This document shows positions 24,401-33,457 of a DNA stretch of 64,000 nucleotides, piece after piece. A program made the translations under genes and the position numbers. Within the stretch, counting starts at the first letter, position 1. The number at the start of each line of letters is the position of its first letter. The notes under the pieces were generated by a model, which was given only the letters and a program-made list of their open reading frames with translations, had not been told where the DNA came from and made no database searches. This stretch comes from an uncultured Aquimarina sp. (GTDB lineage: Bacteria > Bacteroidota > Bacteroidia > Flavobacteriales > Flavobacteriaceae). The stretch lies in contig CANMLW010000002.1 of NCBI GenBank assembly GCA_947498705.1, positions 124,001-188,000 of the forward strand, given 5' to 3'.

Positions 24401-25879
24401 ATGAGTTTAATGAAAAAACTACGCCCCATTATGTTTGTGGGTACGGGTTCTGATGTTGGAAAAAGCATGCTGGTTACTGGTATATGTCGACTTTTACAAC
24501 AAAAAGGATATCACCCGGCTCCTTTTAAGGCACAAAACATGTCACTTAATAGTTTTGCAACTCCTGATGGATTAGAGATTGGAAGGGCACAAGCCGTACA
24601 GGCAGAAGCTTGTAAAATTGCTTGTACTACCGATATGAATCCTGTTTTGTTAAAACCATCGGGTGCTAATAAATCACAAGTAGTTTTACATGGCAAACCT
24701 ATAGGGGATCAAACCATTAAAGAATATTTTTTAGGAAACAATAAAGCAGAACTCTTCGAAGAGGCAAAAACGGCTTTTTTTAGATTACAAAAATCCTATA
24801 CTCCTATTGTGATGGAAGGTGCGGGCAGTATTAGCGAGCTTAATCTAAAACATAGAGACATCGTGAATATGCGAATGGCCCATGCTGCAGAGGCCGATGT
24901 ATATCTGGTGGCAGATATTGATAAAGGCGGTGTTTTTGCTAGTGTGTATGGATCGATTGCCTTGTTAGAACCCTGGGAAAAGAACCTGGTAAAAGGAATT
25001 ATTATCAATAAATTTAGAGGAGATGCTTCTCTTTTTGAAGACGGAAAAAAGACACTCGAAAAATTGACAGGAATCCCCGTTTTAGGAATCGTTCCTTATG
25101 CCACCGATATTTATATCGAAGAAGAAGACTCGGTTGGACTGGCAAAAAAGAAAACCACCACCACAGATGGGTTGGTTAATATTGCGGTGGTTTTATTACC
25201 CTATATTTCTAACTATACCGATTTTAATGTATTAGAAAAAGATTCAAGAACACATTTGTTTTATACCAATGACCCAGAAAGTATTGCAAAGGCCGATATT
25301 ATCATTCTTCCGGGGAGTAAAAATACGATTCAGGATCTTTTATTTCTTAGAGAAAAAGGAATTGCACAGGTTATCCTAAGAGCATATGAAGAGGAAAAAA
25401 TGATCATTGGTATTTGCGGTGGATACCAAATGTTGGGAAACCAGATAGAAGATCCTCTGGGGGTAGAAAGTGAGATTAAATCAATTCCGGGACTAGGAAT
25501 CTTACCGATAGATACTCAACTTACTGTAGAGAAAACCACAACACAATGTAATTTTAAATTTAAAGCGTATGCTGAAACCTGCTCTGGATATGAAATACAT
25601 ATGGGAGTAACTACCTCTAAGGACGTATCGCCTTTAAATAATATAGGGCAGCAGCCTGAAGGATATCAACAAAAAAACTGTTGGGGGACCTATATTCATG
25701 GGATTTTGGACAATACTGTTGTGATAGAAGATATATTGCAACACTTTTCTTCAGAAAAAAAAAGTACCCCTTTTGACTATAAAAAGTACAAAGAAGAAAA
25801 CTATGATAAACTGGCAGCATTGTTAGAAAAACACATCGATATCGAAGCTATAATCTTAGAAATGCAGCATACATTATGA
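24401..25879 (+). CDS. cbiP: Cobyric acid synthase
   Basis: 492 residues. It amidates the b, d, e and g side chains of adenosylcobyrinate a,c-diamide using glutamine and ATP. The N-terminal dethiobiotin-synthetase-like domain starts PIMFVGTGSDVGKSMLVTGI with its P-loop and contains KAQNMSLNSFATPDG and EGAGSISELNL. The C-terminal class I glutamine amidotransferase domain has the nucleophile C339 (GICGGYQMLG) and H433 (GTYIHGI). Length is normal for CbiP/CobQ. It is the first gene of a tight operon (cbiP-cobD-cbiB-ATPase) with 4-bp and 16-bp overlaps. A second in-frame ATG three codons later is also possible as start. Confidence 0.96.
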   Translation: MSLMKKLRPIMFVGTGSDVGKSMLVTGICRLLQQKGYHPAPFKAQNMSLNSFATPDGLEIGRAQAVQAEACKIACTTDMNPVLLKPSGANKSQVVLHGKPIGDQTIKEYFLGNNKAELFEEAKTAFFRLQKSYTPIVMEGAGSISELNLKHRDIVNMRMAHAAEADVYLVADIDKGGVFASVYGSIALLEPWEKNLVKGIIINKFRGDASLFEDGKKTLEKLTGIPVLGIVPYATDIYIEEEDSVGLAKKKTTTTDGLVNIAVVLLPYISNYTDFNVLEKDSRTHLFYTNDPESIAKADIIILPGSKNTIQDLLFLREKGIAQVILRAYEEEKMIIGICGGYQMLGNQIEDPLGVESEIKSIPGLGILPIDTQLTVEKTTTQCNFKFKAYAETCSGYEIHMGVTTSKDVSPLNNIGQQPEGYQQKNCWGTYIHGILDNTVVIEDILQHFSSEKKSTPFDYKKYKEENYDKLAALLEKHIDIEAIILEMQHTL

Positions 25880-26895
25880 TATACGGACACGGCGATGATG
25901 GCTATCGATATAACACCTTGTTTAAAGCAAATTTTAGCTCTAACGTATGGTACGAAGGGACTTCAGAAAAACTACTATCTCATTTACAAGAACAATTAGC
26001 TACTATTGCCAGTTATCCAACTCCTAATGCAGATGAGTTGGCCACCAAAATTGCAGCTCATCATCAAGTACAACCCGAGCAAATTCTGATGACTAACGGA
26101 GCTACAGAAGCATTTTATTTGATTGCGACTCTCTTTTTTGAGAAGAGTGTTGCCATAGGCATTCCGACATTTGCAGAATATGAAGATGCCTGTGTTCGAA
26201 ACCAAATGAAGATTAACTATTTTGATCGTTCAGCGCTTACAAAAGCTTCTTTTGATGAGGATTTGGTATTTCTTTGTAATCCTAATAACCCTGATGGGTT
26301 TAGTACCTCAGTTTCAGAAATAAAAGAACTGCTAACAACCTATCCAAAAACAGTATTTGTAATAGACGAGGCGTATATTGATTTTACTATAGAGATTGCA
26401 TCTTGTGTTTCGCTTTTAGAAGCGTTTGACAACCTGATTATCGTTAAATCATTGACCAAACTGTTTACTATACCGGGACTACGATTAGGCTATATTGTAT
26501 GTCCAGAAACTATAAAAACACGATTGCAGCAATCCAAAATGCCATGGAGTGTGAATACGATGGCTATCGAAGCAGGGAAATATATCTATGATCATTATGA
26601 AGCAATGAAGCCTAATATGTCTGTACTTTTGAAGTATAGTAGGATGTTGCAACAACAGGTTAATGCGATAAATGGTTTTAAGGTGATTTTTTCGACAACC
26701 AATTATTTTTTGGTAAAACTCGATACCCCCGATGCGGCAAAACTCAAAGACTATCTGGCGCACCATCATCAATTATTGATAAGAGATGCTTCAAATTTTA
26801 GAAGTTTGGATGCGCACTATATTCGTATTGCCAGTCAATGTCCTCAAAAAAATGAACTCTTAATAAATGCATTGCAAGCATGGAGTATACAGTAA
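25876..26895 (+). CDS. cobD: PLP-dependent L-threonine-O-3-phosphate decarboxylase (CobD-like)
   Basis: 339 residues, fold type I aminotransferase. It begins IYGHGDDGYRYN, similar to the HGG entry of CobD, and has NGATEAFYLIA, FLCNPNNPDG, VIDEAYIDF and the PLP lysine K195 in VKSLTKLFTIPGLRLGY. CobD makes (R)-1-amino-2-propanol phosphate, the linker in the nucleotide loop. A histidinol-phosphate aminotransferase is the usual alternative reading, but the cobalamin operon context favours CobD. It overlaps cbiP by 4 bp and cbiB by 16 bp. Confidence 0.88.
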   Translation: MIYGHGDDGYRYNTLFKANFSSNVWYEGTSEKLLSHLQEQLATIASYPTPNADELATKIAAHHQVQPEQILMTNGATEAFYLIATLFFEKSVAIGIPTFAEYEDACVRNQMKINYFDRSALTKASFDEDLVFLCNPNNPDGFSTSVSEIKELLTTYPKTVFVIDEAYIDFTIEIASCVSLLEAFDNLIIVKSLTKLFTIPGLRLGYIVCPETIKTRLQQSKMPWSVNTMAIEAGKYIYDHYEAMKPNMSVLLKYSRMLQQQVNAINGFKVIFSTTNYFLVKLDTPDAAKLKDYLAHHHQLLIRDASNFRSLDAHYIRIASQCPQKNELLINALQAWSIQ

Positions 26896-27803
26896 TCATT
26901 CCTTTACTAATTGGGTATTTACTCGATTTGACATTAGGGGATCCCAGATGGTTACCCCACCCCATACGATTGTTTGGAAACTGTATTGCTTTGGGCGAAA
27001 AAAAGCTAAATACCTCTCCATTTAGATTTGTAAAAGGAATGATCCTTACACTACTATTGGTTGCTATGGTTGCCTTATTTTTTTACTTTGTGCAGCAGGC
27101 GTTATTCTCATATCCAGTGGCCTACTTTATTTTTTCTTCGGTCTTTGTGTTTTATGCCTTGGCAAATAAGAGCCTGATCGAAGAGGGCAAAGCAGTATTT
27201 AACGCCTTGCAACAAGGATTGGATCAAGGTAGAAAACGATTGTCCTGGATTGTTGGTAGAGAAACCGATCAATTAGATGCACAACAGATAAAAACAGCTG
27301 TTTTTGAAACCCTATCAGAAAATTTAAGCGATGGGGTAATTGCGCCTTTATTTTATTATGCTTTGTTTGGTGTTCCTGGAGCGATGAGTTATAAAATGAT
27401 CAATACGCTGGATTCTATGATCGGTTATAAAAATGAGCGGTATATTCGTTTTGGTAAGTTTGCTGCAAAATTAGATGATGTAGCCAATTTCATTCCAGCC
27501 AGGCTCACTGCATTTTTAATGTTATTGGTGACTGCAAAATTACATAAGATTCCGTTTGTACTTCGATACGGCAAGCAACATGCCAGTCCCAATGCTGGAT
27601 ATCCCGAGGCAGCGCTAGCCGCTATTCTGGATTGCAAGTTTGGAGGTCCTAATTATTATCACGGGCAATTGATAGAAAAACCCTTTATAGGAACGAATGA
27701 CAGAATCTTAAAGGATCATGAAATAAAAACAGTAGCACGTATTAATCAAAAAGTAACTTTTGTAGTTGTGCTATCCATAGGGATCATTTATTATTATATC
27801 TAA
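26880..27803 (+). CDS. cbiB: Adenosylcobinamide-phosphate synthase
   Basis: 307 residues, integral membrane protein. It attaches aminopropanol (phosphate) to adenosylcobyric acid. Diagnostic segments are LLIGYLLDLTLGDPRWLPHP near the N-terminus, GRETDQLD, ETLSENLSDGVIAPLFYY, NTLDSMIGYKNERY and the C-terminal FGGPNYYHG. Several hydrophobic helices are visible (e.g. MILTLLLVAMVALFFYFV). Its start lies inside the end of cobD, typical of translational coupling. Confidence 0.96.
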   Translation: MEYTVIIPLLIGYLLDLTLGDPRWLPHPIRLFGNCIALGEKKLNTSPFRFVKGMILTLLLVAMVALFFYFVQQALFSYPVAYFIFSSVFVFYALANKSLIEEGKAVFNALQQGLDQGRKRLSWIVGRETDQLDAQQIKTAVFETLSENLSDGVIAPLFYYALFGVPGAMSYKMINTLDSMIGYKNERYIRFGKFAAKLDDVANFIPARLTAFLMLLVTAKLHKIPFVLRYGKQHASPNAGYPEAALAAILDCKFGGPNYYHGQLIEKPFIGTNDRILKDHEIKTVARINQKVTFVVVLSIGIIYYYI

Positions 27804-28337
27804 ATGGGATCTACAAATAAAAGATATATCATTACAGGGGGGCCGGGAACGGGAAAAACAAGTTTAATTACCGAATTACGAAAACATGGATGCCTGTGTT
27901 ATGATGAAGTTTCCAGAAAGATAATAATCGAACAACAAGCATTGGGAAGTAATAAGACTCCCTGGGGAGATCTTCCTGCTTTTGTAGATTTGGTATATCG
28001 ACAAACCATAAAGGAATTAGACCACCCTGTTCAAAAAAATACGTTTGTAGATCGTGGATTGCCCGATAGCATCGCATATTTATGTGCAAAATCATATCCT
28101 ATTCCTGATTATTTATTAGATTTTTTATACAAAACCTATTATAAAACGATAGTCTTTCTGGCACCACCCTGGGAAGAGATTTATATCAATGACCCACAAC
28201 GGCCTCAATCCTATCAAGAGGCAGTTTGTATTCATGAGCATTTGGTAATGGTCTATCAAAAGTTAGGTTTTACTATGCATGTTTTACCTCAAACAACTTT
28301 AACAAAACGTGTAGATTTTATAATGTCTATTATTTAA
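27804..28337 (+). CDS. P-loop ATPase/kinase-like protein in the cobalamin operon
   Basis: 177 residues. The P-loop GGPGTGKT (12-19) begins the chain, with CYDEVSRKII after it and a DRGLPDSIAYL segment like a nucleotide kinase. The fold looks like the AAA_28/NadR-type kinase family rather than CobU, which has a GGxRSGKS loop. It directly follows cbiB, with its ATG touching the cbiB stop, so it is probably co-expressed. The window contains no CobU, so it might supply or support the adenosylcobinamide kinase step; that is inference, and a nucleoside or NMN kinase role is an alternative. Confidence 0.75.
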   Translation: MGSTNKRYIITGGPGTGKTSLITELRKHGCLCYDEVSRKIIIEQQALGSNKTPWGDLPAFVDLVYRQTIKELDHPVQKNTFVDRGLPDSIAYLCAKSYPIPDYLLDFLYKTYYKTIVFLAPPWEEIYINDPQRPQSYQEAVCIHEHLVMVYQKLGFTMHVLPQTTLTKRVDFIMSII

Positions 28338-28407
28338 ACAAAAAAAGTATCTTCGCCGCCGGTTTATGGTTCTTTTAGATTTATATAGTTAAATCCATAT
28401 TATCTGT

Positions 28408-28487
28408 TATGCTGAACTTGATTCAGCATCTTATTGGAATGTATACAGCCAATAAGATGAGATCCCAAATCTAGTTTGGGATGACAT
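28408..28487. repeat. Two dispersed palindromic repeats
   Basis: ATGCTGAACTTGATTCAGCAT (arms TGCTGAA/TTCAGCA, near 28410) and GATCCCAAATCTAGTTTGGG plus ATGACA (near 28463). Same family as the elements at 11503 and 55258. Together with the riboswitch they fill the gap before the TonB receptor. Confidence 0.6.
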
Positions 28488-28504
28488 ACATACTGATTTA
28501 GTTA

Positions 28505-28660
28505 TAGTAACCTGAAAGATGAAAAGGGAATTTGGTGCAAATCCAAAGCTGTTCCCGCAACTGTAATACATAGTAAAGTTATAATCATTATGCCACTGTA
28601 ATAGTACGAATTATCATGGGAAGGCGATTATAATTGTGTAAAGTCAGGAGACCTGCCATA
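28505..28660 (+). promoter_or_regulatory. Cobalamin (AdoCbl) riboswitch
   Basis: The B12-box and its surroundings are clear: GGGAATTTGGTGCAAATCC, AAGCTGTTCCCGCAACTGTAA, GCCACTG (28592-28598), GGGAAGGCG (28618-28626) and AAGTCAGGAGACCTGCC (28640-28656). It lies upstream of the TonB receptor gene on the same strand. Just after it TAACTCT...AGAGTTA (28678-28698) can form a hairpin that could serve as the expression platform near the receptor start. Expected effect: lower receptor expression when B12 is plentiful. No second copy is seen before the other cobalamin genes in the window. Confidence 0.95.
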
Positions 28661-28781
28661 ATCTATATTTTAATATTAACTCTCGGGTAAAGAGTTAGAT
28701 ATAGTTGGAGCCTTGTACAAAAAATGTATTAAGAGTTCTTTTTATTTCTATGCCTTTTCCCACTTAACTTTAATTTTATCA

Positions 28782-31043
28782 ATGAAAAAAATTATGTTTT
28801 GTGGTGTATTGGTTTTGATGAGTCTATCTGTCTTTTCACAATCCAGTACTTCCATTTTAAAAGGAATTATTAAAGATGCGAATAGCGGTTATAATATTCC
28901 TAATGTCTCCATTACTTTACTAGAACAAAATAAAAGAACGACGAGTAATACCGATGGCCATTATCGATTAAAACTCCCAACAGGTACATACAACGTTCAA
29001 TATTCGGCAATAGGTTATGCAACAATTACAAAAAAAATTGTACTAAAAGCGGCAGAGCAAATACAACATATTGGACTTCATTTTTCTGAAACCGAACTAT
29101 CCGAAGTTATTATTCAATCTGATAAAAACAAGGAGATAGGTGTTAATAAGGTTTCGAAAATATCATTAAAACTGAGGCCTGTAAACAGCGCGCAAGATCT
29201 ATTAAAGACAGTACCGGGACTTTTTATAGCACAACATGCAGGAGGAGGTAAAGCCGAACAAATTTTTTTAAGGGGTTTTGATAATGATCACGGTACAGAC
29301 TTTGCTGTTTCTGTAGATGATATTCCTGTAAACCTGAGCTCGCATGCACATGGACAAGGATATGCTGATATGCATTTTCTTATTCCCGAAACAGTAGGAG
29401 ATGCCAATTATTATAAAGGTCCTCATGAGGCTACTTTGGGAAATTTTGCCGTTTCGGGAGCTGCCTTGTATACAACAAAAAGCAGATTAAACCGCAATAC
29501 TCTAAAATTAGAGTATGGTCAATATGATTTTGTGCGTGCGCTAGCAATGGTTACTCTTTTGGATAAAAAGAATTTCTTGTCAAAAAACTATGAGAATGCC
29601 TATATTGCTATAGAAGGTACCTATAACAAGAGTTTTTTTGATAGCCCTCAAAATTTAAGACGTTTGAATACTTTTTCTAAATATACGCTGGATATAAACG
29701 ATAAAAACACCTTAACCACATCGGTATCTACTTTTCATAGCAACTGGAATGCATCTGGGCAAATCCCCCAACGAGCTGTTTTAGCAGGAAGAATAGATAG
29801 ATATGGTGCAATAGATGATAGCGAAGGAGGGGATACAGAGAGAATACATGTAAACATTCAGCTGGAATCTAGTCTATCAGAGAAACTAAGTTTTAAAAAC
29901 CAGGTGTATTATCTTTCTAATATATATAATCTCTATTCTAATTTTACATTTTTTCAGAATGATCCCGTAAATGGAGATATGATCCATCAGTCAGAAAACC
30001 GAGATGTATTTTCTTATAATGGAAAATTTTCTTTAAACACTACGTTGGGGAATTTAAGAAGTAAAACAGATTTTGGTTTTGGTGTTCAGTACAATAATAA
30101 CAAGACTCAATTAAACAATACTATTAAAAGAGTACCTATAGAAACTGTTAATACTTTTAAAATAAAAGAAACCAACTATAGCCTTTATCTTAAAGAGCAA
30201 TTAAAACTTAGCAATAATTTTACGATACTGGCGGGAATTAGAGGGGACTATTTTACCTTTAATTTAGAAGAGCTTTTACCAGAACCTGATAAGGATAACA
30301 ATGATGCTTTTAGACTTAGCCCTAAACTTAGTCTCTTCTATGATTTGTCCAAAAATATACAACTATACGCAAAAGCGAGTACTGGTTTCCATTCTAATTA
30401 TACCCAGGCTGCTGTAGAACAAAAATCCATACATCCTTTACCAAAAGTAATAGGGTATGATTTAGGTAGCGAATTTAAAATAGGTAAAAAATTAGTTGCC
30501 AACTTAGCCTCTTGGTATCTTAAAAGTGATGCAGAATTTGTATTTGTTTCTGATGGTTTTGAGTTTGAAAACAAAGGACGTTCAGAACGTATCGGTGCCG
30601 AGGCTTCGTTTAGATATCAACCATTATCATATTTTTGGTTAGATACCGATGTAAACTATAGTTACGGAACCTTGCTTGATGAACCCGAAGAAGCAAATAA
30701 AATACCTTCGGCACCACGATTTACTTCGACAGGAGGGGCAACACTTAGGCTAAAAAATGGGATTAATGGATCCCTTCGCTATAGATATCTTGCAGAACGA
30801 CCCTTGGTAGAAGACGAATCTGTCATAGCAGAAGAGTACTTCTTAATAGATGCAGTAATTAATTATGCCAAACCCTCTTATGAAATAGGAATATCTATTG
30901 AAAATATATTCGATCAAAAATGGATGGAAGCAGTATTTTATGACTCTTCAAAACTTCAGGAAGAACCAAACCCGGTAGAAGATTTTCATTTTACACCAGG
31001 AACTCCTTTCTTAGCTAAATTAAGCCTAACTTATTTCTTTTAA
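28782..31043 (+). CDS. TonB-dependent receptor, probable cobalamin/corrinoid transporter
   Basis: 753 residues from the ATG at 28782, chosen because it opens a clean signal peptide (KKIMFCGVLVLMSLSVFSQ); the earlier in-frame ATG at 28713 gives a poor one. After the signal come a CarboxypepD_reg-like domain (~28-105), a plug (~125-240: RPVNSAQDLLKTVPGLFIAQ, GFDNDHGTDFAVSVDDIPVN, SHAHGQGYADMHFL) and a beta-barrel ending in a terminal Phe (LAKLSLTYFF). The HAHGQGYAD stretch is a His-rich feature in the plug. The B12 riboswitch directly upstream and the corrin genes downstream indicate uptake of cobalamin or a precursor across the outer membrane; cobalt or another metal chelate is possible. Confidence 0.92.
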   Translation: MKKIMFCGVLVLMSLSVFSQSSTSILKGIIKDANSGYNIPNVSITLLEQNKRTTSNTDGHYRLKLPTGTYNVQYSAIGYATITKKIVLKAAEQIQHIGLHFSETELSEVIIQSDKNKEIGVNKVSKISLKLRPVNSAQDLLKTVPGLFIAQHAGGGKAEQIFLRGFDNDHGTDFAVSVDDIPVNLSSHAHGQGYADMHFLIPETVGDANYYKGPHEATLGNFAVSGAALYTTKSRLNRNTLKLEYGQYDFVRALAMVTLLDKKNFLSKNYENAYIAIEGTYNKSFFDSPQNLRRLNTFSKYTLDINDKNTLTTSVSTFHSNWNASGQIPQRAVLAGRIDRYGAIDDSEGGDTERIHVNIQLESSLSEKLSFKNQVYYLSNIYNLYSNFTFFQNDPVNGDMIHQSENRDVFSYNGKFSLNTTLGNLRSKTDFGFGVQYNNNKTQLNNTIKRVPIETVNTFKIKETNYSLYLKEQLKLSNNFTILAGIRGDYFTFNLEELLPEPDKDNNDAFRLSPKLSLFYDLSKNIQLYAKASTGFHSNYTQAAVEQKSIHPLPKVIGYDLGSEFKIGKKLVANLASWYLKSDAEFVFVSDGFEFENKGRSERIGAEASFRYQPLSYFWLDTDVNYSYGTLLDEPEEANKIPSAPRFTSTGGATLRLKNGINGSLRYRYLAERPLVEDESVIAEEYFLIDAVINYAKPSYEIGISIENIFDQKWMEAVFYDSSKLQEEPNPVEDFHFTPGTPFLAKLSLTYFF

Positions 31044-31045
31044 TT

Positions 31046-31873
31046 ATGGGAAAAAACATAGCAAAAGTAACATCAACCTTTCAATTTTGTGATGGGGGTT
31101 CGTGTCGAAAAGCAAAAAGTGAAATTGCCATACGTGAAGCAAGGGCCTATCTTCGTAATCAAGGATTATGGGATGATACCCATACCATAAAAACGAGATG
31201 TAATGGGCGATGTGAGGATGCACCAACCTGGATTGTACAACCGGGTAATTATTGGTATAAAAACCTAACTCCAGAAAAAGCAATTGCCATTGTAAAATCA
31301 CATACCGAAAAGAATGAGCCTGTAGAAGAACATTTATTGTATAAAGAAGGATGGTCTGTATTACTTACCGATAAAGAAAAAGTTGTGACCCCCCCAGTTT
31401 TTAAACATAAAACAGATCCCGAATTAGGAGATGCTCTGGTTGCAAGAGCTTTTGCGTCTGATCAACATCTATATCCGTTGTTACAGTATTTTTTTAGAGA
31501 GCCTAAGCCAATTGCAGTACGCCAGGATACCGAGCTCATCGAGATAAGCACTCCCCATCTGGTAGATTATTCTGATGATTATCAAGTTACTGTAAAGGGA
31601 AATGAGCTTGATTTACAATTAACCATCGCCGGAATCCCTAAAGATATTTCAGAGGAAATTGCAGCTCATAAAGTTAGTGTAGCAGAAGTGATTTGGCTTA
31701 AAAAAAGGGCTATCTTTACCAAGGCAATTCGGCTTAAAAATAAGAAAGGAAAACACCTGGTTACTTTTTGGATACGCGAAGAAGATCATAGAACCTGGGA
31801 GCATGTTTTGAAGATTTATTTATCGATGTCACCAGATAAGATTAGGATAGAAGAAGAAGCTAGTATAGAGTGA
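31046..31873 (+). CDS. Thioredoxin-like (2Fe-2S) ferredoxin-domain protein
   Basis: 275 residues. The N-terminal ~90 residues carry C15, C20, C52 and C56 (FCDGGSCRKAKSE, TRCNGRCEDAPT), the cysteine pattern of thioredoxin-like [2Fe-2S] ferredoxins. The C-terminal half (~120-275) is a domain I do not recognise, with paired strands and a metal-ligand-poor sequence. It begins 2 bp after the receptor stop, so it is under the same riboswitch. A role as electron donor for cobalt reduction or corrin-ring chemistry would fit; that is inference from context. Confidence 0.82.
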   Translation: MGKNIAKVTSTFQFCDGGSCRKAKSEIAIREARAYLRNQGLWDDTHTIKTRCNGRCEDAPTWIVQPGNYWYKNLTPEKAIAIVKSHTEKNEPVEEHLLYKEGWSVLLTDKEKVVTPPVFKHKTDPELGDALVARAFASDQHLYPLLQYFFREPKPIAVRQDTELIEISTPHLVDYSDDYQVTVKGNELDLQLTIAGIPKDISEEIAAHKVSVAEVIWLKKRAIFTKAIRLKNKKGKHLVTFWIREEDHRTWEHVLKIYLSMSPDKIRIEEEASIE

Positions 31874-31902
31874 TTGTATAAAAAGTTTAAAAGTTCACAT
31901 AA

Positions 31903-32715
31903 TTGAGTGTTAAGAATATAAGTATATTAGGATGTGGTTGGTTAGGATTACCCCTGGCGATTGATTTTATATCCAAAGGAATTAATATAAAGGGCTCTAC
32001 AACGACTGCCGATAAAATTTCTACGCTTCAGGAACACGACATCACTCCTTTTTTGCTAACTCTTGGAGAGGAATCTAAAGAAGGATACGCCGATTTTTTA
32101 TTGGATAGCGGGGTGGTGGTGATTAATTTTCCGCCAAGACGAATTCCTAACATTATCAAAATCTATCAAGAGCAGATACAAAGTATATTGCCTTATATTT
32201 CGGCAACGCAAAAGGTGATTTTTATTAGTTCTACATCGGTCTATCAAAACACAAACGATGAGGTGACAGAGGCTATTGACATACATCCCGAAAAAGAATC
32301 GGGTAAGGCAGTTGCAGCTGTAGAGCAGTTATTGCAAGAACATCTTGAGGATCGTTTAACGATTATTAGGTTAAGTGGTTTGATAGGATATGATCGTTTG
32401 CCGGGTAGGTTTTTGGCTAATAAAAAAGATGTACAGAATGGCGATGCTCCTATCAATGTAATTCATAGAGATGATTGTATTGGTCTTATCCAGGCGGTTA
32501 TAGAAAAAAAAGCATGGGGCGAGATTATTAACGGTAGTGCAGATCAACATCCAAAGCGTAAAGAGTTTTATACGCAAGCAGCGCAAAACATTGGACTTAC
32601 ACCGCCAAGTTTTAAGAAAGAAGAAAAAATTGCTTATAAAATCATATCGAATCGCAAGAGTAAAGAATTATTAGGATATACTTATGTATATCCCGATCCA
32701 TTAAAATTAATTTAA
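31903..32715 (+). CDS. Rossmann-fold NAD(P)-binding epimerase/SDR-like protein
   Basis: 270 residues, TTG start at 31903 (no ATG or GTG in frame before the Rossmann motif). The nucleotide-binding glycine-rich loop GCGWLGLPLA (9-18) is followed by FISSTSVYQNTNDEVTE, where the Ser and Tyr of an SDR active site could lie, and by INGSADQHPKRKEFY. Short members of this kind are annotated as NAD-dependent epimerases or YeeZ-like proteins. It lies between the ferredoxin gene and cobA in a close-packed series. Its place in the cobalamin pathway is not clear; reduction of a corrin intermediate is speculative. Confidence 0.75.
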   Translation: MSVKNISILGCGWLGLPLAIDFISKGINIKGSTTTADKISTLQEHDITPFLLTLGEESKEGYADFLLDSGVVVINFPPRRIPNIIKIYQEQIQSILPYISATQKVIFISSTSVYQNTNDEVTEAIDIHPEKESGKAVAAVEQLLQEHLEDRLTIIRLSGLIGYDRLPGRFLANKKDVQNGDAPINVIHRDDCIGLIQAVIEKKAWGEIINGSADQHPKRKEFYTQAAQNIGLTPPSFKKEEKIAYKIISNRKSKELLGYTYVYPDPLKLI

Positions 32716-32717
32716 TC

Positions 32718-33440
32718 ATGTATCCCGTAGCTATTGTAGGTGCCGGCCCTGGAGATCCGGATTTATTAACCGTAAAAGCCCATAGGCTTATTGAAGAGGC
32801 AGATGTGGTTCTTCATGACAACCTGGTGTCTGATGCTATTTTAGAAATCAATAGGCAAGGAGAAAAAGTCTATGTAGGACGTAAATTTGGAGATACTTCT
32901 GATCAAATAGAACGACAACAAAGAATCAATGAGTTGTTGCACGCATATCATCTCGAAGGTAAAAAGGTAGTACGACTCAAATCAGGAGATCCGTATGTAT
33001 ATGGTAGAGCTGCCGAAGAGGCCAGATATCTTACAGAAAAAGGAACTCCTTTCGAGGTAATTCCGGGTATTTCTGCAGCGTTGGCAGCTGCCAATATTTT
33101 TAATATCCCCGTTACCGAGCGCAATAAATCTAATGCCATGCTTATTTGTACTGCGCATACTGCCGATTATTCTTTTGAGCAACTTACTGGTATTGCACAT
33201 ATGCTGAAAGCAGGAAACACGATTTCTATCTATATGGGATTAAAAAGTTTGCACAGGATCATTCCTAAACTGCTAGAGGTTTGTAAGGATACGAATATCC
33301 CTGTTAGTATTGCATCTCGGGTATCGCGAGAAGATCAGGCAATACTTACAGGTACCTTAGGAACCATAGAGGAATTGGTAGCAGAAAGTGATTTACAAAT
33401 GCCAGCGGTTGTACTTGTTGGACCAACACCTATAGGCTAA
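32718..33440 (+). CDS. cobA: Uroporphyrinogen-III C-methyltransferase
   Basis: 240 residues, the normal size of single-domain SUMT. It adds methyl groups from SAM at C2 and C7 of uroporphyrinogen III to give precorrin-2, the entry to sirohaem and cobalamin. Visible motifs are VAIVGAGPGDPDLLTVKA near the start, DVVLHDNLV, VYVGRKFGD, VVRLKSGDPYVYGR and GISAALAAANIFNIPVTER. It begins 2 bp after the previous stop and is followed by the cbiX-like chelatase gene, a common arrangement. Confidence 0.96.
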   Translation: MYPVAIVGAGPGDPDLLTVKAHRLIEEADVVLHDNLVSDAILEINRQGEKVYVGRKFGDTSDQIERQQRINELLHAYHLEGKKVVRLKSGDPYVYGRAAEEARYLTEKGTPFEVIPGISAALAAANIFNIPVTERNKSNAMLICTAHTADYSFEQLTGIAHMLKAGNTISIYMGLKSLHRIIPKLLEVCKDTNIPVSIASRVSREDQAILTGTLGTIEELVAESDLQMPAVVLVGPTPIG

Positions 33441-33457
33441 GAAAATAGTATAGATAT

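Noticed and set aside
28713-28781. Upstream ATG for the TonB receptor
   Set aside because: It lies just after the riboswitch and would put 23 extra residues before a normal signal peptide; the ATG at 28782 is better.
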